Below, piece after piece: positions 53,467 to 62,298 of a stretch of DNA of 64,000 bases (the first letter of the stretch is position 1; each line of letters starts with the position of its first letter). A program made the position numbers and the translations under genes. The stretch spans positions 3,794,685 through 3,858,684 of the forward strand of contig NZ_JADDXR010000002.1 of NCBI RefSeq assembly GCF_015330125.1, in the 5' to 3' direction. The notes under the pieces were generated by a model that worked only from the letters and a program-made list of their open reading frames with translations, searched no databases and was not told the DNA's origin. This DNA is from Zobellia nedashkovskayae (GTDB lineage: Bacteria; Bacteroidota; Bacteroidia; Flavobacteriales; Flavobacteriaceae).

Positions 53467-54078
53467 TTAAGCTTTAATGGTTCTAGAATGCTCCATGAAA
53501 TGCTCTTCTAGGCGTTTCAATTGCGGATGTGTTTTTGTAGAATAAATAACATACTGGCATTTTTTAATGCTGGCACCTATAGCAATCAAAAATGTAGTTT
53601 CTTTTTTGTTCATTAGAAATTCCGCATCATCTACACTGATTATTTTTAGTTCTGAGATACTTACACCATTGGTTAAAAACAGGTTGTGAAGCGTTTTAGG
53701 GGTAGTTATCAGAATATCTATACCCATGTATATTTCAGATTTCTGAACATCTATATGCAGTTGTTCGTAACTGGCGTAAACCCGTAAAGAAGTATATTTA
53801 GTATATTCCAGAAAGGCTTCTTCTAGTTCTAAGGCTTTTTCCTTGTTTTCCACCATTACCACTGCTCTAGGTGCATCTCCAACTTCCTCACATTTAAGTT
53901 TCTGCAAGGTGGTCAGAATTAAGGCCGTTGTTTTACCACTTCCTTTTTCAGCAAAACAAAAAACATTGGCGCCACTTTTTATAACGGGAATACTACTTTT
54001 CTGAAATGGCGTAGGCGTATCTATCTCAAGACGCTCTAAACAATCAAGTAAGTGGGGGTGTAATTTTTTAAATGGCAT
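53467..54078 (-). CDS. Single-RecA-domain DEAD-box-like protein
   Basis: A 203-residue protein resembling only the first RecA domain of a DEAD-box helicase: Q motif-like PTPFQKSSIPVI, Walker A AEKGSGKTTAL, VVMVENKEKALELE, ILITTPKTL, and VDDAEF in place of DEAD. It ends after about 200 residues with no RecA2 domain and no frameshift to explain the loss. It could be a regulatory protein or a stably retained fragment. Minus strand, converging on the SDR fusion gene. Confidence 0.82.
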   Translation of the reverse strand: MPFKKLHPHLLDCLERLEIDTPTPFQKSSIPVIKSGANVFCFAEKGSGKTTALILTTLQKLKCEEVGDAPRAVVMVENKEKALELEEAFLEYTKYTSLRVYASYEQLHIDVQKSEIYMGIDILITTPKTLHNLFLTNGVSISELKIISVDDAEFLMNKKETTFLIAIGASIKKCQYVIYSTKTHPQLKRLEEHFMEHSRTIKA

Positions 54079-54464
54079 ACCTTTTATGTAATGAATTGCA
54101 GTTCTAAATCTAACTCTTTTGAAAAGGCAAATATACTGACAACGATTGGGGAAAGTAAAGAATGAGTGGTAACTAATTAAAAAAGAAATTTTTATGCAAC
54201 CTAAAATAATGGAAATCGTCTTTTTGTTGAATTAAGGTAACCGTTTTTGATATCAACAATTAGGGCACACTTTCGCTCAGAAGTAAATCAAGAAGAAAAG
54301 TGCTTCATCAACTATAATGACCGTTTCATTAAAGAAGGACAAAAAGCATTAACAACAAGCAATTGAAGTTTTTTACAACTATTTAATTTAAACCATCCTG
54401 TAAATACCTCATACATAATGGGTAAAATCGGTTTTAAATCATTTGTTTCACTTCTAGTCCTAGT
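54079..54464. other. Intergenic region with a short coding-like remnant
   Basis: Between two minus-strand genes. On the plus strand an open stretch 54241-54366 reads ISTIRAHFRSEVNQ then EEKCFINYNDRFIKEGQKAL and stops at TGA 54364; no ATG starts it. I do not recognise it. It may be the tail of a decayed gene. No terminator hairpin seen. Confidence 0.35.
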
Positions 54465-55274
54465 TTATTCAGTGGTAACAATGTCTTGGCTTGAAATGTA
54501 TTTGGTAACATTAAAAAAGGTGTCTACCCAATAATCTTGTTCATTTTCTTTAAGATAAACCAATAATTCCTGCAATGCTTCATTGGATACGTTTAGGTAG
54601 CCACCTCCAACACTATGAAACATAAATGTAGCAATTGTACCTTTTTCCTTTGCTTCTATTACATAGGCAATTAACTCTTTTCCGGTATGACTCTCCACAC
54701 ACCAACTAGGCATAAAATTAGTATCAATATTTTCCATGCTGTTCGGAATAGGTCCATCACTTCTTGCGGCAGAAAACAATTCTTTAACCACTTCTACGTA
54801 GGTTGTATCTCCCTGTACTTTAAAGTTTGAGCAGGGATAACCATAAGTTCTATCCGTTTTTCCATCAATAGCTTTGAATAAAGTATTGGCAGTATATAGT
54901 TCCATTCGAATTTGTTCTAAACTATAATTATTTAAGTCATATTCCGGTCTGACCCAATCAAATAATTTACCATCACAAGGGTGAAATAACGAATGATTGC
55001 CAAGTTCATGTCCGTTTTCAACAATTTTTTTCCATTCAGAAATCCTGTTATGTACAGCCTCTTTGTTTCCGGGGCAGTAAAAAGTTGCTTTCATATTAAA
55101 CCTATCAAGCAAGGGTATGGCATTATCCAGATGAGAATCTTGACCATCATCAAATGTCAAACAGACCGCTGCTTTTTTATTTTCGGGCCATTTGAAGTTC
55201 TTATTTGTTTCCTGAGAATATAAAAAAGCAGCATTCACTATGATAATCAATACACAAAGGACTATTTTTTTCAT
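54465..55274 (-). CDS. Polysaccharide deacetylase-family exported protein
   Basis: A 269-residue NodB-homology protein: Sec signal (IVLCVLIIIVNAAFLYSQ), AVCLTFDDGQDSHLDNA (TFDDG with the first Asp ligands), KATFYCPGN, and GNHSLFHPCDG carrying the H-x3-H metal motif. Acts on acetylated or other sugars outside the cytoplasm; similar proteins accompany polysaccharide utilisation. Alone in its unit here, with a 386-base gap downstream and a 384-base gap to the next gene. Confidence 0.88.
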   Translation of the reverse strand: MKKIVLCVLIIIVNAAFLYSQETNKNFKWPENKKAAVCLTFDDGQDSHLDNAIPLLDRFNMKATFYCPGNKEAVHNRISEWKKIVENGHELGNHSLFHPCDGKLFDWVRPEYDLNNYSLEQIRMELYTANTLFKAIDGKTDRTYGYPCSNFKVQGDTTYVEVVKELFSAARSDGPIPNSMENIDTNFMPSWCVESHTGKELIAYVIEAKEKGTIATFMFHSVGGGYLNVSNEALQELLVYLKENEQDYWVDTFFNVTKYISSQDIVTTE

Positions 55275-55658
55275 AATTAGAATTCTATTGTTTAATATTT
55301 TGAATAATTTTAAAATCTAAATGCATTAAAACCTTATCAGACTTGATAAATATGGAGGTAGAAAAGCTGATTTTTTTTAAAACTACAACCCTAATATAGC
55401 TTATTACTCTCTTTTCCTAATAAATCTCAAGACTCAGAGATTTTGTATGTAGACAATTACCTTCGGGTTAAACCTAAAGAACCCTATTTGCAATACACAG
55501 GGATAAGCACAGTTTTAATTTCAGAAAACAATCAAAAAAACCAAAGCTATTATTTTAAATAGACTTAACATCTCCAAAGGACTATAATACCAGCAAATCT
55601 TTTAGTAATTTAGCAAAAAAATAGTTCAGTTCTTTTACACGATTTCAATAAAATAAAA
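55275..55658. other. Intergenic region with a coding-like remnant and inverted repeats
   Basis: An open stretch 55395-55562 reads SFPNKSQDSEILYVDNYLRV then KPKEPYLQYTGISTVL and SENNQKNQSYYFK before TAG. It has no ATG and no recognised family; it looks like the end of a decayed gene. AAATCTC-N8-GAGATTT lies at 55422-55443. Confidence 0.3.
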
Positions 55659-56498
55659 ATGAGTACAGAAAAAAAAGTATGGTTTATCACTGGTGTATCA
55701 TCAGGATTAGGTAAGCAGTTAGCTAAAGAGGTATTATCGCAAGGTCAAATTGTGGTAGGTACTTTTAGAAAACAAGCCCAAGTAGAGGCGTTTAACAAGG
55801 AAAACCCTGGGAGTTCTTTTGGAGTACTTATAGATGTTGCTTCTTCGCAAATGATCATTGATGGTATTAAAACCATTTATGATAAGTTTGGAAAGATAGA
55901 TGTAGTTGTTAATAATGCCGGTTATGGTATTATGGGAAGTATAGAAGAGATTTCTGATGAAGAAGTTAGGAGACAATTTGAAGTAAACGTTTTTGGCGTT
56001 TTAACTACAATAAGAGAGATATTGCCACACATGCGTAAGCAACGTTTTGGTCATATCATAAACATAACTTCTATTGCAGGACGTATAGGTTCTCAAGGTT
56101 TAGGAATCTACAACGGTTCTAAATTTGCATTAGAAGGTATTGGTGAAGCTTTGGCAGCAGAATTAAAGCCGCTAAACATTAAAGTAACCAATGTAGAGCC
56201 TGGACCGTTCAGAACAGAGTGGGCAGGAAGTTCAGCAGCTTACGATAATACAAAAATTGAAGATTACGAAAGTACAGTAGGTGAGCGTATTAGAGGTTTG
56301 CAAGGTTTAAGTGGAAACCAACCTGGTAACCCAGAAAAAGCAGCAGATGCTATTTACAAACTAGCACAGCTAGAAGAAGCTCCTGTACATTTACCTTTAG
56401 GTAAAATTGCTTACGAAGTTTTCGGAAAAGTAAACAACGGCTTAATAGAAGAGTTAGCTAAGTTTGAAAGCTTAGGTAAAGATTGTGATTTCGAATAG
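55659..56498 (+). CDS. SDR oxidoreductase
   Basis: A 279-residue SDR: TGVSSGLGKQLAKEV (coenzyme motif), VVNNAGYGIMGS, NITSIAGRI and IYNGSKFALEGIGEALAAEL (Tyr-x3-Lys). Reads as a typical carbonyl reductase of the 'oxidoreductase with broad substrate' type. No operon partner. Terminator at 56525-56553. Confidence 0.92.
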   Translation: MSTEKKVWFITGVSSGLGKQLAKEVLSQGQIVVGTFRKQAQVEAFNKENPGSSFGVLIDVASSQMIIDGIKTIYDKFGKIDVVVNNAGYGIMGSIEEISDEEVRRQFEVNVFGVLTTIREILPHMRKQRFGHIINITSIAGRIGSQGLGIYNGSKFALEGIGEALAAELKPLNIKVTNVEPGPFRTEWAGSSAAYDNTKIEDYESTVGERIRGLQGLSGNQPGNPEKAADAIYKLAQLEEAPVHLPLGKIAYEVFGKVNNGLIEELAKFESLGKDCDFE

Positions 56499-56524
56499 GG
56501 TAGTACAACCCATTTTATAGATAC

Positions 56525-56553
56525 TAAAAACCGCCTTTTTGGGCGGTTTTTTT
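56525..56553 (+). terminator. Terminator after the SDR gene
   Basis: Arms AAAACCGCC and GGGCGGTTTT around a T-rich loop, then TTT. Confidence 0.9.
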
Positions 56554-56669
56554 AATATGTTCTATTTTATTGATATTGATTGAGGTTACTTCTGAGCCTA
56601 ATAGAACCTTGCTTTAGTCGTGTTTTATCACCCCTTTGTAAAATGGTTGGCTATTATAACTTATTTATT

Positions 56670-57491
56670 TTACGGTAACTTTTCATTATTCTTTTTTAGA
56701 AGTATTGCTTCACTTTTTCCCTCATCAGAATTTAAGACTATTGTTTTTGATTTTTTACCGTCTTTAATTTCAATTGCAGCAGTATTTGGAGGGATGTCTC
56801 CTAGATTTTCAGCGTATAATGTAAGGTAGTTATAGTCGTTTTCTAACGCAAACTTGATTGTTTCTTTCTTGGTTGTAACCTTGTGTTTTTTTAAAACCCA
56901 TTCGTTGTTAAGGTTAATTGAAATAATATCACCATCTTCTATTCCATCATCCCAAACATTTATTACCACAATTACATTCTCAACATTTATGGTGTCTTTT
57001 ACAATCACTTTTCTATTGGCTATTTTATCTATTTTTATTTGTTTCTTAGTATTTTCCCGTTTAATTTCTACATCACCACTTCCTGACGGACAGCCTCCAG
57101 ATATACTGTTAGCTCCCCAAGAGCCTATTAAATAGTCTTTATTGTTTTTTTGTAAATAAGTAAGATTTAATGAAGCCATACACCAGTTATATCCGCCACC
57201 AGATATATTTTCAATATATTCATAACCTTCTAAAAAAATTTTTGAATCAAACATTCTTCCCTTTACCTTATAAATAGCATAGTATTGTTTATTAAAAGTT
57301 GAAAGTTTAATAATTCCTTCTAAATCCATTCCGTATTGGGTAATTTTTATTTCATAAGAGCATACTTTTTCGTCCCTCAAAGTGGTAATTCCAATCCAAT
57401 TACCAGAAACGTTAGTTTCTTGGCCAAATGATGGTATATGCAATCCTGAAATGATTAATATTAGAAGGAAAAATGAATTAAATGCATTCAT
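56670..57491 (-). CDS. Secreted protein of unknown function
   Basis: A 273-residue exported protein: Sec signal (FFLLILIISGLHIPSFGQ), an N-terminal beta domain (about 25-150, GNWIGITTLRDEKVCSYEIKI; IGSWGANSISGGCPSGSG, two Cys likely paired) and a C-terminal beta domain with DGIEDGDIISINLNNEW and LTLYAENLGDIPPNTAAIEI. The latter domain occurs in other secreted Bacteroidota proteins. Enzymatic residues are not evident. Alone in its unit; unknown function. Confidence 0.7.
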   Translation of the reverse strand: MNAFNSFFLLILIISGLHIPSFGQETNVSGNWIGITTLRDEKVCSYEIKITQYGMDLEGIIKLSTFNKQYYAIYKVKGRMFDSKIFLEGYEYIENISGGGYNWCMASLNLTYLQKNNKDYLIGSWGANSISGGCPSGSGDVEIKRENTKKQIKIDKIANRKVIVKDTINVENVIVVINVWDDGIEDGDIISINLNNEWVLKKHKVTTKKETIKFALENDYNYLTLYAENLGDIPPNTAAIEIKDGKKSKTIVLNSDEGKSEAILLKKNNEKLP

Positions 57492-57894
57492 ATCTGTTTG
57501 TTTTATTTGGGGTATTCTTATTAATATAATATTATCGTTAAATCACTTAATAATATAAAATATCTATAAGAGTTGTAAGAAAAAAACCTAATTTAATTAT
57601 GTATTGTAATTAAGGTAATAGTTCCATGTTCTTCCACTATAATTTAGGAATAGCCATTAGAATTAAAGAGTTCTTGAAAATCCCATAAGTGATTTATTAG
57701 ATTGTTTGTTAGCCTTTCATTAAATGGAGGTTTTCAATTATTGAATATCAATATTAAATTCCCCATAAAGAATAATTCTCATGAAAAGCTGAAAACGTAT
57801 AAAAGGTAGCTTTTCAAAATTAATTTTCACTGGTTTAGTGTTTACGGTATATAGAATTAATATACATGAGTGTACTTTTAATATAATATAAAGC

Positions 57895-57974
57895 TAGGCT
57901 ACAGCCTACGTAAAGGATTGTAGACATAGACTTTTATCAATTGTTTAGAAAGCTCAATAGTGTGTACGGCCACA
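57895..57974. promoter_or_regulatory. Palindromes upstream of the LacI gene, incl. weaker operator copy
   Basis: TAGGCT-AC-AGCCTA at 57895-57908 is a perfect 6-base-arm palindrome, and TGTGTACGGCCACA at 57961-57974 has the same outer TGTG...CACA ends as the perfect operator at 58060-58073. The latter is likely a second LacI-family site about 100 bp upstream. Confidence 0.5.
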
Positions 57975-58053
57975 TATTTGTAAAAATTTCCGGTTTAAAA
58001 CCTCAATTTTAAATTTTATAAGGTATAAAACTTTTATATTTTAAGTTTATTAA

Positions 58054-58073
58054 TATATTTGTGGGCGCCCACA
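58054..58073 (+). promoter_or_regulatory. Promoter -7 box overlapped by perfect LacI-type palindrome
   Basis: TATATTTG (58054-58061, TAnnTTTG) is directly followed and partly overlapped by the 14-base palindrome TGTGGGCGCCCACA (58060-58073) with a central CG, typical of LacI-family operators. It lies 30 bases before the LacI start codon, where bound protein would block initiation. Confidence 0.75.
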
Positions 58074-58103
58074 TTTTTACAAATGGTAGCTTTTAAGCTT
58101 CAA

Positions 58104-59165
58104 ATGAATAAAAAAATTACACTTCAAGATGTTGCAGATTACGCCAGCGTATCAACAGGTACAGTGGATAGGGTTATTCATGAAAGAGGAAAAGTTTCTC
58201 CTGAAAAAAGAAAGTTAGTTGAAGAGGCTATTACACATTTAGGCTTTAACCCCAATTCTTTAGCTAGTACCCTAGCCATGGGGAAAACCTTCACGATTAG
58301 CACCCTTCTTCCTGAATCTACAACTACGGAAAAATATTGGTCCCTTCCTAAAGAGGGAGCCAAAAAAATGGGGGAGGAGTATAAGGATTTCGGTTTTTCA
58401 ATAGATGTTCATGAGTATAGTCTGTTTGATGAATCTAGCTTTGTAAAACACGCGAACTCTATTTTAGAAAAGAAACCTTCCGGAGTAATATTGGCACCAC
58501 TGTTTGAAAAAGAAAGTGTCTCATTTCTTGATGGGCTAGATGAATTGAATATTCCTTATGTTTTTATAGATGCTAACATTCCAAGTCGGAAAGCGTTGAG
58601 TTATATAGGTCCGGACTCAAAGTCTAGTGGACGTGTTGCGGGTATGTTGTTACATTCTATTTTACATCCAGAAGGGGATATTCTTATTGTAAATATGGTA
58701 AAAGGATTTGACAACAGTTCTCTAGTTGGGGTAATTGAACAAGGGTTTTTGGACTTTTTATATTCCAAGGAAGGCAAAGGCAAAAGAAAAATATCCTCTT
58801 TAACTATTAATTCAACAGATGAAGTCGATGTATTTAGGGAGCTTACAAAATATTATATCAAAAATCCAAATATTAAAGGTGTTTTTGTCACCAATTCGCG
58901 AAGTCATTTAATAGCTACTTTTCATAGGAACCATGAATTGGATATACAGGTAATTGGATTTGACCTTATAGAGGAAAATATTAATCAGCTTAAAAACGAT
59001 GGTATCAAATATCTGATTTCTCAAAATCCATTCTTTCAGGGAAAATGGGCTGTTCAGGCATTTTTTGACTTTTTCGTTTATCGCAAGACCCCAAAAAAAA
59101 TTCATCATGTACCAATTGATATTATCATAAAAGAGAATCTAGAATTCTATTTGAACGCACGTTAA
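58104..59165 (+). CDS. LacI-family regulator of the sugar locus
   Basis: A 353-residue regulator: HTH at residues 1-50 (ITLQDVADYASVSTGTVDRVIHERGKVS) with hinge LNSLAST-like helix, then a sugar-binding-protein-like ligand domain (about 60-345). The subfamily signature TGTVDRV replaces the more usual TVSRV. Start: ATG 58104 rather than 58059, since the palindrome 58060-58073 lies between. It heads a six-gene run (39-base gap to the next gene) and probably represses it, with the inducer being a sugar or sugar phosphate. Confidence 0.9.
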   Translation: MNKKITLQDVADYASVSTGTVDRVIHERGKVSPEKRKLVEEAITHLGFNPNSLASTLAMGKTFTISTLLPESTTTEKYWSLPKEGAKKMGEEYKDFGFSIDVHEYSLFDESSFVKHANSILEKKPSGVILAPLFEKESVSFLDGLDELNIPYVFIDANIPSRKALSYIGPDSKSSGRVAGMLLHSILHPEGDILIVNMVKGFDNSSLVGVIEQGFLDFLYSKEGKGKRKISSLTINSTDEVDVFRELTKYYIKNPNIKGVFVTNSRSHLIATFHRNHELDIQVIGFDLIEENINQLKNDGIKYLISQNPFFQGKWAVQAFFDFFVYRKTPKKIHHVPIDIIIKENLEFYLNAR

Positions 59166-59204
59166 TTCTAAAACCATCAGATTCCTTAATTAATTATTGA
59201 AATA

Positions 59205-60212
59205 ATGAGTAAGAATTCAAATGCGAGAAGATCTTTTATTGAAAAATTGAGCAAAGGGGTAGCATTATCTTCAATAGCACTTTCAGGCCCTTCTGGTTTT
59301 GCTATAAATTTAGTTGGAATGGTAAAAGATAAGCAGAAAGCACTAAAAATTGGAATCATTGGAGCGGAGAATTCGCATACCAAAGGTTTTGGTCAAATCT
59401 TTAATATAGATAAAAAATTCCCTGGTGTAGAAGTAAAATATGTTTGGGGTGAAACAGAGGAATTTGCTATCGACGCTATGCAACATGGCGGGATTCCCAA
59501 TATGGTAAAAGACCCAAAAGAAATGATGGGCAAAATAGATGCTCTTATTGTGGACCATAGAGATGGCAAATATCATTTGGAAGCAGCCACGCCATTTGTA
59601 AAAGCAGGTATTCCAACGTTTATAGACAAGCCATTTTCTACTGATCTTCAAGAGGCCAAGGCGTTTTTGGCCATGGCAAGGAAAGTAGGAACTCCTGTTA
59701 CTTCGTATAGTTCCATCGCGCATAGTTATGAGACGGACAGTATTAAAAGTAAGGTAGACAAAATTGATGATATTAACCAAATCGTTCGCATTGGCCCCTA
59801 CGGTATTACCTCGGAATATGGCGGGGCATTTTTTTATGGAGCACATATGATACAACCATTAACAGACCTATTCGGAGAAGATGTAAAAAAGGTACGTGTA
59901 ACTAATAATGACGAAGGTAAAAACGGAGCGCATATAGTTTTTGAAAATGGGATGTTGGCTTCATTGGTTTTTTCTACAAAAAAATACGAATGGCGAACCT
60001 TTGTTGAAACTGATCAAGGTCTTACCGAAATGACACCTGATGTTCTGACCAAAGATATCTCGAAAGCGGATAGTGATATGGTGGAGATGTTTAAAACAGG
60101 TAAAGAACCTAGGTCACATCAAAGTATTTTGAACGGTGTTGCTATTCTTGCGGCTATACAGAAATCTGTGGATAGCGACCAATGGGTAGAGGTTGAAAAA
60201 ATAACTGTATAA
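59205..60212 (+). CDS. Tat-exported Gfo/Idh/MocA-family oxidoreductase
   Basis: A 335-residue oxidoreductase with an N-terminal twin-arginine signal (ARRSFIEKLSKGVALSSIAL). The Rossmann fold begins with KIGIIGAENSHTKGF, and FIDKPFSTDLQEAKAFL carries the EKP-like substrate motif (here DKP). It is therefore likely periplasmic or membrane-attached, NAD(P)-dependent, as known for exported members that oxidise sugars at C3. Followed 9 bases later by the DUF1080 lipoprotein gene. It could make a 3-keto sugar for the next protein to act on. Confidence 0.9.
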   Translation: MSKNSNARRSFIEKLSKGVALSSIALSGPSGFAINLVGMVKDKQKALKIGIIGAENSHTKGFGQIFNIDKKFPGVEVKYVWGETEEFAIDAMQHGGIPNMVKDPKEMMGKIDALIVDHRDGKYHLEAATPFVKAGIPTFIDKPFSTDLQEAKAFLAMARKVGTPVTSYSSIAHSYETDSIKSKVDKIDDINQIVRIGPYGITSEYGGAFFYGAHMIQPLTDLFGEDVKKVRVTNNDEGKNGAHIVFENGMLASLVFSTKKYEWRTFVETDQGLTEMTPDVLTKDISKADSDMVEMFKTGKEPRSHQSILNGVAILAAIQKSVDSDQWVEVEKITV

Positions 60213-60221
60213 AAAAACACA

Positions 60222-61016
60222 ATGAAAAAGTTATTCATAGTAATCATAATGTTAGGAGGTCTAGGCATGATAGGTTGCAAACAGGAAAAAAAACAGGATA
60301 CTTCCAATCTAGCGGAAACGGTTATCCAAGAAAGCGGGGACAAAGAATCGGAATGGCACCTATTGTTTGATGGAAAAACGTTTAATGGATGGCGTGGATT
60401 GGGCATGGATATAATACCCGATAAACATTGGACTATTGAGGATGGCACCATAAGAAAATTGAATAGTGGTCTGGTCCCTTCTTTTCCCGATGGCCAACCT
60501 ATGGAAGGAGGAGATTTGATGACCATAGCAACCTTTGATAATTATGAACTTTATTTTGAATGGAAAATATTGAAGGCAGGTAATAGCGGACTAAAATATA
60601 ATGTGTCCGAGGAAATGTCAAAAAAGTATGATTCCCCTAATGCCGCAATTGGTTTTGAATATCAATTGTTGGATGACGATGACGAATCTTATAAAGTTAT
60701 AAAGGCCTCTCAGTTCAGCGGTTCCCTTTATGATATGATTGAGGCCAAGAATGTTGAATTGCAACCTGTAGGGAAATTTAATACCAGTAAAATTATAGTT
60801 AACGGCGACCATGTGGAGCATTGGCTAAATGGAAATAAGGTAGTGGAATTCGATTACGGGTCCGCTCGATTGGATTCATTGTATAAAATCAGCAAGTACA
60901 AGGACTATCCCAATTTCATTAAAAAAAGGAAAGGACACATTGTCTTGCAAAACCATGATGATGATGCGTGGTTCCGAAATATAAAGATCAGAGAGTTCAA
61001 GAGCAATCAGGAATAA
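60222..61016 (+). CDS. 3-keto-disaccharide hydrolase-like (DUF1080) lipoprotein
   Basis: A 264-residue lipoprotein: lipobox GMIGCKQ (Cys about 19), a linker, then a LamG-like beta-sandwich of the PF06439 (DUF1080) family from about residue 45 (WHLLFDGKTFNGWRG; FDNYELYFEWKILKAGNSGLKYNV). Family members hydrolyse 3-ketoglycosides in 3-keto pathways. Its position between a Gfo/Idh/MocA enzyme and NagA-like enzyme supports such a role. It ends 16 bases before the NagA-like gene. Confidence 0.87.
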   Translation: MKKLFIVIIMLGGLGMIGCKQEKKQDTSNLAETVIQESGDKESEWHLLFDGKTFNGWRGLGMDIIPDKHWTIEDGTIRKLNSGLVPSFPDGQPMEGGDLMTIATFDNYELYFEWKILKAGNSGLKYNVSEEMSKKYDSPNAAIGFEYQLLDDDDESYKVIKASQFSGSLYDMIEAKNVELQPVGKFNTSKIIVNGDHVEHWLNGNKVVEFDYGSARLDSLYKISKYKDYPNFIKKRKGHIVLQNHDDDAWFRNIKIREFKSNQE

Positions 61017-61032
61017 AGCTAAAATAGCCACT

Positions 61033-62250
61033 ATGAAAATTACTTCAGTCATATTATTTGTCATTTTAGTTTTCACAAATACTGCTAAGACGGAAAAAAA
61101 GGAACCTATGGCGGTAAGCGGTATCTCATACCTTGATAATACACCGCTTACCATTGAGATAGAAGGTGATAGAATAGCAACAATCATTAAATCTTCGGAT
61201 GCGAAAAATGATATGAGAACATTTATAGCGCCAGGATTGATCGATGTTCAGATAAATGGTTATATGGGTGTCGATTTTTCCGGACCCGGATTGACCGTTG
61301 AGGATATCCGAAAGGCTACCAAAGCTTTATGGAAAGTTGGTGTCACCAGTTATTTGCCTACTATTATTACAAGTGATATCGATAGAATAAAGGAAAATTT
61401 CGCAGTATTGGCGGCAGCAAGAAAAGATCCGGAAATTGGTCCATCCATTCCTGGTTTTCACTTAGAGGGACCCTATATTTCACCAATATCAGGGTTTAGG
61501 GGCGCTCACTTGGAAAAATATATTAAAAATCCGGATTGGGAAGAATTCAAAGAAATACAAAAAGCGGCAGATAACGGTATCGTTTTACTCACGATGGCCC
61601 CGGAGCTAGAAGGTGCTATTCCGTTTATAAGAAAATGTACCGAAAGCGGTGTTGTAGTGGCTTTAGGTCATCATAATGGGTCTGCGAATCAGATTAAGGA
61701 AGCTATTGATGCGGGAGCCAAAATGGCCACCCATTTAGGGAATGGATGTGCTAACGAGATAAACCGCCATCACAATCCCCTGTGGCCCCAATTATCGGAT
61801 GACCGTATAACACCTAGTATTATTGCGGACGGGTTTCATTTGACAAAAGAAGAGGTAAGGAGTTTTTACAAGGTTAAGGGTCCTAACAATACAATTCTGG
61901 TGTCCGACGCTTTGGATTTGGCAGGATTGCCTCCCGGAGAATATATTAGAGGGGAGCGCAAACTATTGTTGACACCGAACGTGGTAAAGCTGCCAAAGGA
62001 AAATGTACTTGCAGGGGCGGCATCACCTATAAGTAAGTGTCTGGGCGTTATGATGGAATATACGCAATGTAGTCTTGCAGACGCTATCTTAATGGGAAGT
62101 ACCAACCCTGCCAAAATGTTTTCGATGAAAGATTTAGGAGCTCTGGAAAAAGGTAAGAAAGCGGACTTGATTCTATTCACCATAAATAACAACGAATTGG
62201 TCATCGAAAAAACATACGTGTCTGGAAAATTGGTCTATTCAAGAATCTAA
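61033..62250 (+). CDS. nagA: N-acetylglucosamine-6-phosphate deacetylase homologue with signal-like N-terminus
   Basis: A 405-residue amidohydrolase: FHLEGPY (metal Glu), ALGHHNG and ATHLGNGCANEINRHH (metal His), LVSDALDLAG (catalytic Asp). Family core begins at about residue 27. The N-terminus (ITSVILFVILVFTNTAKT) is a signal-like segment, unusual for NagA, which is cytosolic; if used, the enzyme is periplasmic. M27 (61111) could be the cytosolic start. Fourth gene of the LacI operon. Deacetylates an N-acetyl-amino sugar, maybe not phosphorylated if outside the cytoplasm. Confidence 0.88.
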   Translation: MKITSVILFVILVFTNTAKTEKKEPMAVSGISYLDNTPLTIEIEGDRIATIIKSSDAKNDMRTFIAPGLIDVQINGYMGVDFSGPGLTVEDIRKATKALWKVGVTSYLPTIITSDIDRIKENFAVLAAARKDPEIGPSIPGFHLEGPYISPISGFRGAHLEKYIKNPDWEEFKEIQKAADNGIVLLTMAPELEGAIPFIRKCTESGVVVALGHHNGSANQIKEAIDAGAKMATHLGNGCANEINRHHNPLWPQLSDDRITPSIIADGFHLTKEEVRSFYKVKGPNNTILVSDALDLAGLPPGEYIRGERKLLLTPNVVKLPKENVLAGAASPISKCLGVMMEYTQCSLADAILMGSTNPAKMFSMKDLGALEKGKKADLILFTINNNELVIEKTYVSGKLVYSRI

Positions 62251-62298
62251 TTTTATACGTGGAGAAGTAAAACAGTATTTAACGATAGTAGTTGAAAC

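Noticed and set aside
58059..58103. ATG 58059 as LacI start
   Set aside because: It would place the operator palindrome inside the coding region and add 15 residues before the standard HTH start.
59343..59855. 170-codon minus-strand frame inside the Gfo/Idh/MocA gene
   Set aside because: Antisense shadow of a gene whose family and Tat signal are clear.
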